Shown in pieces: positions 47,236-58,054 of a DNA stretch of 64,000 bases. Below the pieces are notes generated by a model, which was not told the DNA's origin, did not search any database, and saw nothing but the letters and a program-made list of their open reading frames with translations. The DNA lies in assembly GCA_015039465.1 (NCBI GenBank), contig MU130512.1, positions 110,438 through 174,437 on the forward strand. The letters are read 5' to 3'. The stretch is from Phlegmacium glaucopus. Lineage: Eukaryota > Basidiomycota > Agaricomycetes > Agaricales > Cortinariaceae. Numbering within the stretch: the stretch's first letter is position 1; every line of letters begins with the position of its first letter. A program made the translations under genes and the position numbers.

Positions 47236-47685
47236 TCAGAGGACTTTGGAGACATGTTTGATGTGATCTTTTTCGTTGATGGAGAAAATGAGGATGTTGT
47301 CCAGATAGATGATTACAAACACATCTAAAAGGTCAGCAAAAATGGTGTTAAGGAATCTTTGAAAACCGCCAGGGGCATTGGTAAGTCCGAACGGCATGAC
47401 AAGCCACTCGAAGGAGCCATAGCGGGTACGGAAAGCAGTCTTCCATTTGTCTCTGGCAGCAATCCGGACGAGATGGTACGCATGCTTCAAATCGATTTTA
47501 GTGAATATTCCAGATTTGCGGGGAGCATCAAGTAAGTCGGAAACAAGGGGTAAGGGATACTTGTCTTTCCGAGTGATGGCATTGAGTTTTCGGAAGTCGA
47601 CGCAAAGCCGGAGTGACCCGTCCTTCTTCTTGATAAACAGGACAGGTGCTCTGAAAGGAGACTTAGAGGGGCGGATGAAACCCAT
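47236..47685 (-). pseudogene. Gypsy-1 reverse transcriptase core with altered active site
   Basis: Contains [40 protein letters not shown] and [13 protein letters not shown]. The catalytic motif should be YLDD; here the second Asp is Asn (GAC to AAC), which would abolish polymerisation. A TGA separates it from the upstream protease frame (SELGML-stop-EFIDKH) and another from the downstream pol frame. All three lesions are C-to-T type changes (on one strand or the other). Confidence 0.85.
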
Positions 47686-47709
47686 GTTTAGGTGCTTGTC
47701 AATGAATTC

Positions 47710-48540
47710 TCAGAGCATTCCTAACTCGGATTCGGAAAGGGGATAAATCGGACCCAAGGGGGGCTTAGCAGACTCATCGATTTTGATTTTTAGGTCATAC
47801 TCTCGATGGTCCGCTAGAGTGCTAACCTTGCCTTTGGAAAAGACGTCTGAAAATTCGTGGTATATTTCCGGAACACCATCCAGATCGGAATCAGATGGTG
47901 TAGTGGAGGCTGAGGCGGAACGGCCAGCAGCCTCGACTGGATCGTGAACAGAAATGGAGTAGCATTGGGCTCCTTCGGAACGGATGGACCTCATGAAAGC
48001 TGCAGCAGACACTAAGGAAATTTTAGAAGCGGTCAATGGTTTGGGAACAAAAGGGATATCAGGAGGTGGTTCTGGAATAGAAGGTATTTCAACCTTTGTC
48101 TTCGCAGAAACTGTATCCGACATGGTAATGTCAGATACCAGAACGGGTGCCTTGGCGGAAATGGAAATGGGAACTGGAAGGATAACTATACAGTCTCGGA
48201 AAGTTACACTGCTATCGACCCAGTCAATCAACGGATTATGTTGGGTGAGCCAGTCAAGCCCGAGTACAGCAGGAAAATCAGAATCCAGCTTGGTTAATAA
48301 AAACCGGATTTTGTGGACTGTACCACAAGAGAAACGAACGGAAACATTGGTAGCATGTGTGATCATGCCCGGAGAAGAACCATCAATAAGACGGAGAATC
48401 ATAGGAGTAATCGGAAAAATAGGAAAACCATTGGACTTCGCGAAATGCTCATCCATGAAACAGTGAGTGGAACCACTGTCAATAAAAGCGGAAAAATCGA
48501 TATTCGGAAATTGAAGTGAAAGAAGAGAAATAAAAACTGC
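47710..48540 (-). pseudogene. Gypsy-1 protease and RT linker
   Basis: The retropepsin-like segment has FIDSGSTHCFMDEHF near 48500-48440 (catalytic DSG), then LGLDWLTQHNPLIDW, and a linker leading to YPLSESELGML just before the RT. A TGA at about 48540 (SPET-stop-AVFIS) precedes the protease. Confidence 0.75.
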
Positions 48541-48779
48541 TCAGGTTTCTGGAGAGATTATTGCATTGAGAACTGCAACAAGTTCAGCACAGGGGCTCTC
48601 GCAATTCACCGTCTGTGCTGAGTCCAGTGAATTGCTTAGTCTTTTTTCTTCTCCAAACCGGAGTCCTTTGGCTTAGCCGGAGCGGACTCGGAAACGGAAT
48701 CAGAAACGGTAGAGGCTCGGCCTTTAGCGGAGCTTGCCTTGGCAAGGTTACAGTCAGGAACGCGGTGTCCCGGCTTGCC

Positions 48780-49750
48780 ACAGAAAAGACAAAGTTTATT
48801 ATCCATCCGGCGTTGCCTTTCTTGCTGGGTAAGTCTACCCCGCGAGTCCAGCTTGCCTTCTAGATTAGGTTTAGGAGGAGTGGAGGATGAAACCTTACCG
48901 AGTCTGTGGGCTTAGCGGATTTTTGATCCGAAGGCCAAGACTGTTTACCGGAACCGGAAGAAGGATTGGAAGAAGAGGGTACAGAGGAGGATGAAGAAGG
49001 GGTAGGACCCTTCAGAGGGTTTTGGCGTTGCTGCGGAGCGGATTCCCGAGAACGTTCTTGCATATGTTCCCAGTAGCGAGCATCGGTGTTTTGAGCTTTT
49101 TGACGCATCACGGTTAAAGACCGGGGCTTGCCATCACCTTTGCTGATTTCATCCTTGATTCGGGAAGGTAAACCTTCGTAAAACCTATACCTAAGAGCAG
49201 GCTCGCCCCAAGTACAGCGGACTGCCAAGGAGTTAAACCGGACTAAGTAATCAGAGATACGTTGGCCGTCCTTCATTCGGAGATTGGTGAGTTCGTGTTC
49301 TATGTCGGCGGACTCGTCGTAAGGACCAAAGTTGGACTGAAGTTCGCTGACGAAGAGATCCCAATCTTCAAGCCAAGATGGAGGCTCGTCGGTGAGACCA
49401 GAAATTCCAGGTTCAAACCATTCCTGAGCAACATCCCGGAGATAGGACAAAGCAAAGGTCACTCGCTTGGAGTCATCTCGGAATGTGTCGGAAGAGCTCC
49501 GGAAATAGAGCTTGCACTGGAAAAGAAAAGCTTTTAGTTTCTTAGGATCCTTACCCGTGAAGGGTTCGGGCTCTCTAAGTCTGCCAGCCGAATCAGACTT
49601 GGCTGAAGATTTCCCGAGGGAATTTAAAGTGGACATGAGTTGATTGATATGAATAGTTGGAGACTCAACTTTGTCCATAGTACTCCGAGGTTCATCAATA
49701 TGACTAGCCTCTTCGACTACATTGGGAACGGGAGTGTTTTCATGGGACAT
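48780..49750 (-). pseudogene. Gypsy-1 gag
   Basis: The true start is the Met at 49750 (MSHENTPVPNVVEE); frame upstream of it belongs to the Gypsy-2 LTR. The capsid region reads REPEPFTGKDPKKLKAFLFQC, FALSYLRDVAQEWFEP and DGQRISDYLVRFNSLA, the Ty3/Gypsy gag pattern. A frameshift near 48890 separates the CCHC knuckle (CLFCGKPGHRVPDC, 48790s), which follows RRMDNKL. It packages element RNA in family terms; this copy is broken. Confidence 0.8.
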
Positions 49751-49998
49751 AATTTCTTGTATCGGTAATTGTGTTTTGGAAGTTTTAGAACGATGGAACG
49801 GGGTAATCCGATGAAACAGCGAGACGCCTATGGTAATTCCTGTCTTTCCTACTGTATCTAGTTCTGTATGTAAGGGTAATGCCAAACATGCACAAACAGT
49901 CACGTGATTCTGTTGGAAGGTTGTCCCACGACATTCCATGTGCCCCCCCTTTCTTGTGGTGGCGTCCTCGCCACCCGCTGGTCTGTATATTTTTCTTC

Positions 49999-51288
49999 TT
50001 AGTCCTCGCCTGCATTGCTATTCCGTTCTTCCTCATTGTTTAGTTGTTCTTCCCCTTCGCCTTCATCTTCTTCCTCTATCTCTGTTATTCTGTCCTCTTC
50101 GTCTTGTATCCTCCCTTCTTCGGCCTCCTTCCTTTCTATTTCCGCTTGTTCCTTCGCCAAGTTGGTTCCTTCCTTTGGAATGAACTTCCTTAATCTTCGT
50201 GCGCTAAATACGCCTGCGATGGGCGTTCCATCGAGCTTTTTGAGGGTATACAAATTGATGTTTCGCGATGCAATTCTTTGTGGAGTTGACCATTTGGGAA
50301 GTAGTTTGCGGTCTGTTTTAAATGTAAAATATAGATCACTTCTGTAGATTTGGACTAATTGATTTTTGGAGAATATAACTTCACCTGGTTTATGTGCTAA
50401 GACTCGTTTATCGAATGCAGCCTTTCGCCTGATTGCATGTTTGACCATCTCTGCATATCCGTCTAGTCTTTGCTGTGCGACATAGGCCATTTGAGTTGCT
50501 ACTTCGTCTGGCGTTGTCGGTTCGGTGGCAGCTGACATTTCGGTTGGGGTTGTATTGACTACTAGGCCCAATAATAGTTCTTTGGGTGAGAATTTGAATG
50601 CAGGTAGTAATTGAGAGTTGATTATTTGTATTGCCTCGTCGAGATGCTCTGGCCAGGTCTTTGGAACGTTCCCTGCCTCTGCTTCATCGTGTTCGTCTTC
50701 CCCTAGGCTGGGCGCACAGAGTCTTTTCAAGACGTGGAGGAGGATCTTGTTGGTGCCTTCGACCAAGCCATTGATCCACGGTGAATATGCGGGGACAATG
50801 TGAGTGTGTGTTCCCCACTTATCGCAGGCTGTACGTACTTCGTTGTTATCAAAGTGTTTCCCTCCGTCCGACATGAAGGTTTCTGCGGCGGTGAAATTCT
50901 GGAATATCTTCGATAACGCGTCTATTGTTGTTTTTGCACTTCCAGCTGTCTTGTATTTGAACGCCCATACATGTTGAGAGTATGTGTCTAAATATAGGCC
51001 TATAGTGTGGTACCCGCCTTTACCGTTTGGCATTGATAGGTAGTCTCCGACTAGTAGTTCGAAGGGGTGCCTTCTCGTGATGGGGTTTAGTAGGGCCTGG
51101 ATGTGTGTTCCTCCAAAATTTTTGCACCGTCCACACTGAGAGATGCCTGTGATGATTGACGCGTCTAAGTTTGGGCTCCAGATATGGTCCATTAGCAACT
51201 TCTTGACTGCGTCTCTACCCCAGTGCCCTTTTTCTGCGTGTTCTCTTTCCGCCATCTCCATAGCCTCTCTTCTTGTAACACATTCCAC
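49999..51288 (-). CDS. Gypsy-2 integrase
   Basis: The frame continues RT-RNase H after one TGA (51370-51372; CGA expected, RKRV-stop-HRASEY). It has an HHCC zinc region (HAEKGHWGRDAVKKLL ... CGRCKNFGG), then the catalytic core with LVGDYLSMPNGK (first D), FMSDGGKHFDN (second D) and PAYSPWINGLVEGTNKIL (E). The C-terminus has GEVIFSKNQLVQIYRSD, an SH3-like integrase tail, and a Glu-rich end without a chromodomain. It catalyses strand transfer of element cDNA in family terms. Confidence 0.85.
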   Translation of the reverse strand: MECVTRREAMEMAEREHAEKGHWGRDAVKKLLMDHIWSPNLDASIITGISQCGRCKNFGGTHIQALLNPITRRHPFELLVGDYLSMPNGKGGYHTIGLYLDTYSQHVWAFKYKTAGSAKTTIDALSKIFQNFTAAETFMSDGGKHFDNNEVRTACDKWGTHTHIVPAYSPWINGLVEGTNKILLHVLKRLCAPSLGEDEHDEAEAGNVPKTWPEHLDEAIQIINSQLLPAFKFSPKELLLGLVVNTTPTEMSAATEPTTPDEVATQMAYVAQQRLDGYAEMVKHAIRRKAAFDKRVLAHKPGEVIFSKNQLVQIYRSDLYFTFKTDRKLLPKWSTPQRIASRNINLYTLKKLDGTPIAGVFSARRLRKFIPKEGTNLAKEQAEIERKEAEEGRIQDEEDRITEIEEEDEGEGEEQLNNEEERNSNAGED

Positions 51289-51369
51289 CTTAGTTCTGGC
51301 ACGGTTACGATGTCCTCCAGCAATTTTCCATAGCTTCCCTTCTTCTATTAGGTATTCTGAGGCTCTGTG

Positions 51370-53359
51370 TCACACTCGTTTCCTGAGCCTTATACTTTTG
51401 CCTTGATCTAGCTCGAGTATTGCCTCAATTACCTCTTTGAAGATTGGTTCGTCTTTGAAGTGTTCCTGTAGTTGGAATATTTCTGGTAACGTGTAACTTG
51501 CAACGTGGAATAAGTCGTGTGTGAGTCCTATCATCATTTCCCAGTCTTCTGACACCGTCCACTGACTTCTGTCATCCTTTTTGTTTGGCAGACCTTTGTT
51601 TGGCAGACCTTTGTTTGGCAGACCTTCATTTGCCCGACTTAGTCCGTCAGCTACTACATTGATACGTCCTGGTACATGTCTGACGTCTATGATTTGATGA
51701 GCTAATATGCCATCTCTCCAGCGAGCGTGAGTGGCACTTAGCTTGTCATTCATTAGGTGGTCTCGAAGGGCCTGACAGTCGGTTTCTACTTCAACTGGGA
51801 ATCCCCAGATTGTATCTGCAAACTTATCTAGGCCAAACTTCAGCGCTGCAAACTCTAGTAAGAAGCGTTTATACTTCTCTTCTGTTTTAGATGTTCTTTT
51901 CGACGCGAACACGATTGGGTGTAGTCGTTTCACTACTTTCCCACTAGGCAGTACTGTTTCGAATCTTTGCGTTAGAACTGCTCCAAATGCATCTTTACAA
52001 CCGTCAGTCGTTACGATGAATGGAGTTCCGTCCCACTTTGGTCCTTTCAGTATGGGCTCCAACGTCATGGCTGCTTTTAAGGCGAGGAATGCTCTGGTAT
52101 GTTCGTCTTTCCAATGGTCTTTAAGCTTGTGGTTTGCCATGACTTGTCGGTAGGTTGTTTTGGTGTACTTTTCTGGCATGTCTACGTTCCGTAGAAGGTC
52201 TTGTAGGGGTTGTTCTTTTTTCGCGTATCCGAGTATCAGGTCTCTGAACCAACCTGTTAATCCCAAGAACCCCGCTAGTACGAGTGCGTCTTCTGGTGTT
52301 TTCCAGTTCACGATTGCTGTGAGCTTACTGAGGTCCAGCTGGACTCCTTTCGGCCCTATGGATGCACCAGCAAACACCATTGTGGTCATGAAGAACTCGC
52401 ACTTACTAGCTGACAGTGATAAGCTGTATTTCCTGATTAAGGTAAATATCTTCGTCAACTTGCTCATCATTTCTTCGAACGTATCTGCTGCTGTTCCTCC
52501 ATCATCTACGAATAACTCCATAGTTCCATCGATGATGAGTTCATGCATCCGGGTTGCCGTCATGTGCGCGAACGTTGAGGGAGCGCCTGTTAATCCAAAC
52601 GGCATTCTCTTGTATTGGAAGTAGCCTCTTCCTTCGACATAGAAGGCCGTGTATGGACGTGATTCTGGGGCTACTGCAACAGCATAGAACCCTGCTGCGA
52701 AGTCGAACCCAGTTACCCATCTGTGACCGCTCAGTCTTTGCTGTTTCGCTCTTATGTCGCCTTGCGGCATAGGTGCTACTTTGGTGACTTTGTTGATCTG
52801 GGAAAAGTTTTGGCATATTCGCCATTTTGTTTCTTTTGTGTTTGACTCATCGTCTGGTGTTGGTGCCGTTCTGGGGGGCAGATTAAAAATTGGCTCAAAG
52901 CCGTGAGAGATGCACTCATTGTTAACGCGATGTTGTAACTCTTCTAATGCTAGTCCAGATCCGGTGTGCATCTTCTGAGCTAACGTCGTTGGTGATACAC
53001 ATTTTACTTGGTCCAGTAAGCATTGTTCGATGATGTCTGCTTCAAGCATTGCATCAATGCTTTTGTATAGATATTGTTTTTGTGGTGGCGTTAGCAGCTT
53101 TTGGTGGACTTTCGTTGAGAAGGTCGCTTCCGGAGTGATATCTAGCCAGTGTATTGCGTCTTCCACATGTTTTACTTCATTGACTGATAGTGCGAAAATG
53201 TCAGCCCATTCAGATATGAACGTTAGCACTTGTTTACGCTCCTCTTCGTTTAAATCTGGTCCAATTATCACTTGTCTGAGTATTTCTTCGACTCTCTCCT
53301 TTTTCCAAGGGTCCGTAAATCGTGTGAATACATTATTGTTGTCCTTAAGGTTGTCTACC
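51370..53359 (-). pseudogene. Gypsy-2 reverse transcriptase and RNase H
   Basis: Starts just after the SINE insertion (KDNNNVFTRFTDPWKKERV) and shows RICQNFSQINKVT, GFDFAAGFYAVAV, RMPFGLTGAPSTF and the intact active site LFVDDGGTA. RNase H follows (IVTTDGCKDAFGAVL, LLEFAALKF, VETDCQALRD). A Gly-Leu-Pro-Asn-Lys repeat (three copies) lies near 51600. It ends at a single TGA (51370-51372) in frame with the integrase. The catalytic residues are preserved, unlike Gypsy-1. Confidence 0.85.
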
Positions 53360-53653
53360 CGTCGTACCTACTGCTATGCAGTCGGGTACTTAACAGTTAG
53401 AGGGTGTTTCTACCAAACCTGTCATGTAACCAATGGAAAGAAATTCAGACCACTACCCCACCACATCGAGCAGCGCCGACGTAAACAGTGTTTCCGTGCT
53501 GGACTGACTGGGGATGGGTACGTTTTAGACGTACCTCAGCAGTGCAGCGTAGGGCCGTAGGGGAGGGAGGCAGGCACTAGGGGCCTTGGTAGTTTAGTTC
53601 ATAATTTAGCTTGTAAAGTCTGCATGGGGCTACGCCCCGAAGACCTAAATTGA

Positions 53654-53686
<33 letters not shown>

Positions 53687-53710
53687 TATAAGGATAATAC
53701 TAAAAAAAAA
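53360..53710 (+). mobile_element. SINE-like retroposon with 13-bp TSD and A-tail
   Basis: AAGGTTGTCTACC occurs at 53347-53359 and again at 53711-53723. Between them are 351 bp ending in A30, a short GGTATAAGGATAATACT and a second A-run. A hairpin GGGGC-TAC-GCCCC is at about 53627. Removing the insert and one duplication (364 bp) restores the Gypsy-2 pol frame (EVDNLKDNNNV). CTATGCAGTCGG (53374) loosely resembles a pol III A box, but no clear B box was seen, so a tRNA origin is unproven. A processed pseudogene of an unknown RNA is the alternative. Confidence 0.75.
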
Positions 53711-54418
53711 AAGGTTGTCTACCTCTATTTTGGTTGTTATTGAGGTATTTTCCACAGATTCTTCTGTGGTGATGTAGATCAGCGATGTTTCACCGTTTCT
53801 GGGAGTTTCTACATTTTCGGTGTTAATTGTGGGTTCTCTTTTGACATGTGAATTTGTAGAGACTTCCCTCGAGGGGAACGTTTCCTTGTTCCCCCGTGAA
53901 ATCTTTTGCTCCTCCCTCTTATTCACTTCTGGCTCTGTTCTGCCTTGTCCTTTTGCGACGCCGACTTGGTTTGTGAGTACTGATGTATTTCCTCTATTTG
54001 TTATTATCACCATGTCGTTTTTGTAGTCGTGGACTGCGTTGAACGCTGTAAGCAGTGTTTTCCCGAATAAGAATTCCCAGTTGCCTCCACTTTCGAGGAC
54101 TTCAAAGGAGCCATATGTTTTAACCCCTCCTATCTCTATCTCACCTTCCCATACCACCTCTGCTTTTACGATAACTCCATTTGCAATGCGTAACCATCGA
54201 GACGATGGTTTGTAATGTCCTAACCGGTGTTTGATACTGTTAAACTTGGTTGCTGACATTGCGTCTACCAGTGCGCCATCGTCGAAGTTGGCCCATACTC
54301 TCACAACTTCTCCGCCTGGTGCTAGGATATGAAGTCGGTGTACAAACGGTTGTGTGGTATGGTTGGGTTCCCGTCCTACAGCATACAGGTCACATATTTG
54401 AATTCCAGACTCTACCAC
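53711..54418 (-). CDS. Gypsy-2 protease region
   Basis: Reads VWANFDDGALVDAMSATKF (aspartic-protease DDGA motif), then KPSSRWLRIANGVIVKAEVVW, GSFEVLESGGNWEFLFGKTLL and a hydrophilic linker into the RT. In frame with the RT once the SINE is removed. The last residues before the poly(A) belong to the insert. Confidence 0.75.
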
Positions 54419-54666
54419 TGGTACATGGGTTGTGCTCGATTCATCGTTATTGCTTTCTATCTTGTCCTCACCCTCTGCTTGGGCCGTCAGTTGGGCTTCT
54501 ACTTTGACGGCCCTTCCCCATTTCCCTGGATGTCCTGCTAGCTGGTACCGTAGTCATCGATTGCTAGTAAGTGAACATTGGTTGTGTTTCGTGGTTCTGC
54601 ATTTTGTGGTTCTTTGAGGATACGCGCACAAATGCTTCTCCATCGTTGTTCGTTAGGGTGTAGCAT

Positions 54667-56130
54667 TCAATAACCCAACGCTTGGCAGTCTTCTCCGCTT
54701 CTTGACCCTAAGTGGCCGATTTGACTGCATGTGAAGCACTCGCCTGAGTTTACTGGTGCCATGCCAGGTCGCAGGGGGTATGGTGTTTTGTCTGATACCC
54801 TGGTGTTGGGTCCGTATGTTCTCGCCCATTCTGTTTGTTGTGCCTGATGCGCTTGACGGCCTGCTTGTGTGTCTGGGTGATGTGGTATTGTGGACAGAAG
54901 TGCTCGCAATTCCACTTTCTGTTCGGCCGTTGGTGGGTTTCTAGGGTTGGTGAAAGCTGGTCTGTTCTGGTGCTGTGTAGTAGGGTTTGTTGAAAATCTG
55001 AGGTTGCCTTGGCCACCACCGTTGTTTTCGAACAGATTGTTTGTACTGGTTGCATTCACTGAGGATTGCCTAGAGATGGCGACTGCGGAGAGTTGTTGTC
55101 GTATTGGAGCTGTGGGTGATTTCGACACGGTTTCTAGAATTTGGATGCGTCTTTCGATTGCTTTCTGTTCTGCCTGCATCTTGTTCCATATATCCATGCT
55201 GTCTCGGATATGGTCGATGTTGACGTCTCGGACTGCTTGTAAGAACGCGTCCCAGTCCTCATGTCCCATTCCGATTTTCTCCCGCAATATATTGGGCAAA
55301 TCTTTCCTGACTTGTCTGATATAGGTGGTTGTTTTGTCCAACTTGGCGCCTTTAACCGACTTTGCTATTTTGTCCGCCCATGCAATATGTGAGTATACTT
55401 CTCTCCCTGCTATTTTTTCTTTCTTCGCTAAATCTTCTGTGGCTATCTTCTGACCTAAGATTTCCTCCTCATATTCTTTGACTGTCTTCTTTACTTGTTT
55501 TTTCCTTGGCCACCGCTTCCGGAATGCCTCTTGTATGTCGGCCCAGGTTTTTTTCTCATTATCATCAAGATCTATGAACCAATCATCTGCGGTTCCATCT
55601 GCTTGCAAGTAGTTTGGAAATTGTGCTTTTTTGATATCGTCACTGCTGTTACCCATTCATCTAAAGAAGGTGCGTAGGAAATCTTCAGGATTTTCATCTT
55701 CTTTGTCTCTGTGAAATGGTGTTACTATTTCTGACAACATTTCTTCGAGTTCTGTCCAGGTCATGGGATCGCTTGTTTCAGTTGGGGTATTTGTTGGTTG
55801 CTGTTGCGGGGATCTCTCTGGACTTGTTGAGACTGGTGCATTGACTTGCGATGTGGGTACAATGAGCTTGTAGTTTCCGGAGAGCCTTGACGATGCTCTG
55901 GTGGAGTCTGCGCTTGTCGGATTTGTGTATGATGGTATTGATGTGATGTTCCCCGTTAATGAACCTGTCGTTGTGGTGGTTGAGGCTCTGTTTCTCGAAA
56001 TATATCTTCCTAAGGGATCTCGAGGTTGTTTTTCGTTGGTTGTATGTGCCAGCGTGCCTATTTTGTCTTGTGCCTGATTACTTGTATTCCTTGTGCCTTT
56101 GACCTTGGCTTGTATTCTCGTTATTTCGTT
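54667..56130 (-). pseudogene. Gypsy-2 gag
   Basis: The open frame from about 56130 (NEITRIQAKVKGTRN) runs through MTWTELEEMLSEIVTPF and ENPEDFLRTFFR to an in-frame TGA at 55657, then MGNSSDDIKKAQFPNYLQADG, ADDWFIDLDDNEKKTW and a late Cys motif CFTCSQIGHLGSRSGEDC. That motif is CX2CX4H with the last Cys further away than the usual four residues. It ends ALGY at 54667. No ATG was found before 56100, so the start is not resolved. Confidence 0.75.
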
Positions 56131-56346
56131 TGGTATGAGTTCAATCCACTCTCATCACCAGATGGAACAGGGTAATCCGATGAAACAGCAAGACGCCTAT
56201 GGTAATTCCTGTCTTTCCTACTGTATCTAGTTCTGTATGTAAGGGTAATTCCAAACATGCACAAACAGTCACATGATTCTGTTGGAAGGTTGTCCCACGA
56301 CATTCCAACGAGTTTGCATAGGAGTGGGTGAGCAGTTCGAATATAC

Positions 56347-56933
56347 TGTTAAGTTTAAAACAACAAGGGAAGTCACATTGGAGTTACTCCAGAATGGATG
56401 GAACAGAACCAGAACAGTAACCCGGAAAGGACGTTGGCCTCAGCGTGTGTGCTGTGCCGCCCAGCTCCTAAGGTGTCCTGATTTCGGAAAGGAAGAAGAA
56501 AGTAACAAGTCGGAAGACCTCAGTGACTTAGAGGGAAAAACAAGAGGAGGAAACTAAGTTGATATTTGAACTAAGGGAAAACATACAAGTTCGAGTACTT
56601 TAAATATAAAAGGAATTGCAACCGTAATATAGAATATAAATATAAGTGCTGCGTTCTGCTCCCGGAAAAGGTCCTGCATTCTTAGGTGAATAATCCATGG
56701 CTGGTGTGCTGACTGATAGTGGGAAAGTGATGACAAAGGAATAGTTGTTATGATGAAGGTGTGGTAAGGGGTTTGGGATATTGTCGGAAGAGTCGGAATG
56801 ATACGGAGAAGTCTCGGAGTCGGACGTAGGAGGAGTAGAGTCGGAAGCAAGGGAAAGTACTGGAACGGAGTACGGACTACCGGAAACGACTCCAACGGAG
56901 TCGGACCGGAGTAACGTGTGACGGAATGTAACA
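56347..56933 (-). repeat. Gypsy-1 5' LTR (587 bp)
   Basis: TGTTAAG...GTAACA, TSD CAACT on its right (56934-56938). Highly similar to 41576-42136. Leader sequence between this LTR and the Gypsy-2 insertion is only 39 bp. Confidence 0.85.
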
Positions 56934-56938
56934 CAACT

Positions 56939-57190
56939 CATGCACATATGCAACTCATTCTTTTATTATAAATACTGTATTTACAACTTGTATGTTCTCT
57001 AGCTAGTTCTTGAGAATAATACCGCTTTACACTCTCAATCTTCTTCAAACTCTAGAAGAAAATACTTGAGATTACCTCTTAGCATTCTTCAGAGCTCATA
57101 CAAATGAATGAATGAATCCTTATACCACTGTTTACAATCAGAGATATCTAAATTGTTTGAACTTGTAATAGATTTTTAATATTTTCAATA
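56939..57190. other. Non-coding stretch
   Basis: AT-rich unique sequence right of the Gypsy-1 TSD. No gene seen. Confidence 0.5.
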
Positions 57191-57432
57191 GTGTTTGAGG
57201 GTCCAGTCTTTTGCCTTTTTTGGCAATTTTGCAGGTGGCATGTTGTTGTTGAAATTCTCCAATGAAACTAGGGTTCCCAAAAAGGAAAAATTTCCAGTTA
57301 ATTAACCAGAAAAAGACTGGACCAGCCCTGAAATTTTGTGTTCTAAACCCCTAATTATGGTGGGGAATTTTTATGGCAATGCTCTAGCTCAAGAAATTGC
57401 CAAAAAAGGCAAAAGACCAGACCCTCAAACAC
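57191..57432. mobile_element. MITE, 242 bp, about 42-bp TIRs, TA target
   Basis: GTGTTTGAGGGTCCAGTCTT at the left and its inverse at the right with a few mismatches. TA on both sides (57189-57190 and 57433-57434). Each TIR itself contains TTGCC-TTTTTT-GGCAA, a smaller palindrome. Termini (GTGTT...AACAC) resemble the MITEs at 2489 and 16341. Confidence 0.85.
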
Positions 57433-57470
57433 TAAATTTCAAGGAAATTGTATAGCTGATACCTGCTGAC

Positions 57471-58049
57471 TGTTAAGTTCAAAACAAGGGGTCACGTCGG
57501 AGTAACGCCGGATCGGACGGAACGGAACCAGAACAAGTAACGGAAAGGACTTTGGCCTCAGCATATGTGCTGTGCTGCCCAGCTCCTACAATGTCCTGAT
57601 TTCAGAACTGGAAGAGAACAGAAAGTCGGAAGACCTCAGTGACTTTAGAGGACGAACAAGAGGAGGAAACTAAGATGATATTTGAACTGAGGGAAAACAT
57701 ACAAGTTTGAGTACTTTAAATATAAAAGAAATTGCAACTGAAATATAGAATATAAATATAAGTGCTGCGTTCTGCTCCCGGAAAAGGTCCTGCATTCTAG
57801 GGTGAATAATCCATGGCTGGTTTGCTGACTGATAGTGGGAAAGTGATGACAAAGGAATAGTTGTTGTGACGAAGGTGTGGTAAGGGGTTTGGGATATCGT
57901 CGGAAGAGTCGGAGTGATACGGGGAAGTCTCAGAGTCAGACGTAGGAGGAGTAGAGTCGGAGACAAGGGAAAGTACTGGAACAGAGTATGGACTACCGGA
58001 AACAACTCCGACAGAGTCAGACCGGAGTGACGTGTGATGGAATGTAACA
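57471..58049 (-). mobile_element. Solo LTR of the Gypsy-1 family (579 bp, TSD CTGAC)
   Basis: TGTTAAG...GTAACA like the Gypsy-1 LTRs, more diverged. CTGAC at 57466-57470 and 58050-58054. Product of LTR-LTR recombination of an older Gypsy-1 copy. Confidence 0.85.
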
Positions 58050-58054
58050 CTGAC

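Larger units (their letters stand above)
49794..56307 (-). mobile_element. Gypsy-2: full-length Gypsy retrotransposon (6514 bp) inside Gypsy-1
   Basis: 145-bp LTRs at 49794-49938 and 56163-56307 (TGGAA...TTCCA), flanked by ACGA (49790-49793 and 56308-56311). On the minus strand the 5' LTR is the right one. It is followed by a primer-binding site 2 nt inside, whose complement (56139-56160) reads as a tRNA 3' end: T-loop GTTCAATCC, acceptor strand and CCA. A polypurine tract AAGAAAGGGGGGGCACA precedes the left LTR. Gag, protease, RT-RNase H and integrase follow in order. The LTRs differ at about six positions. It is interrupted by a SINE-like insert at 53360. Confidence 0.9.
41576..56933 (-). 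mobile_element. Gypsy-1: full-length chromodomain Gypsy retrotransposon with nested insertions
   Basis: LTRs at 41576-42136 and 56347-56933 both start TGTTAAG and end GTAACA, and the whole is flanked by CAACT (41571-41575 and 56934-56938). Internal genes are on the minus strand: gag from 49750, protease, RT, RNase H, integrase and chromodomain ending at 44878. A polypurine tract (GACAGGGAGGTAC) directly precedes the 3' LTR (left copy). Nested inside are Gypsy-2 (49794-56307) in the leader, a solo-LTR-like element (43221-44633) and, within Gypsy-2, a SINE-like insert. Between pol and the 3' LTR is an antisense gene (42277-44681). Stops and an altered catalytic site make the copy inactive. Confidence 0.85.

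Noticed and set aside
49785..49939. N-terminal extension of Gypsy-1 gag
   Set aside because: This part of the open frame is the Gypsy-2 LTR (49794-49938); the gag start is Met at 49750.
53655..53684. A30 run as another gap placeholder
   Set aside because: Length differs from 25 and it lies inside an insert with a perfect 13-bp target duplication, so a genuine retroposon tail is the better reading.
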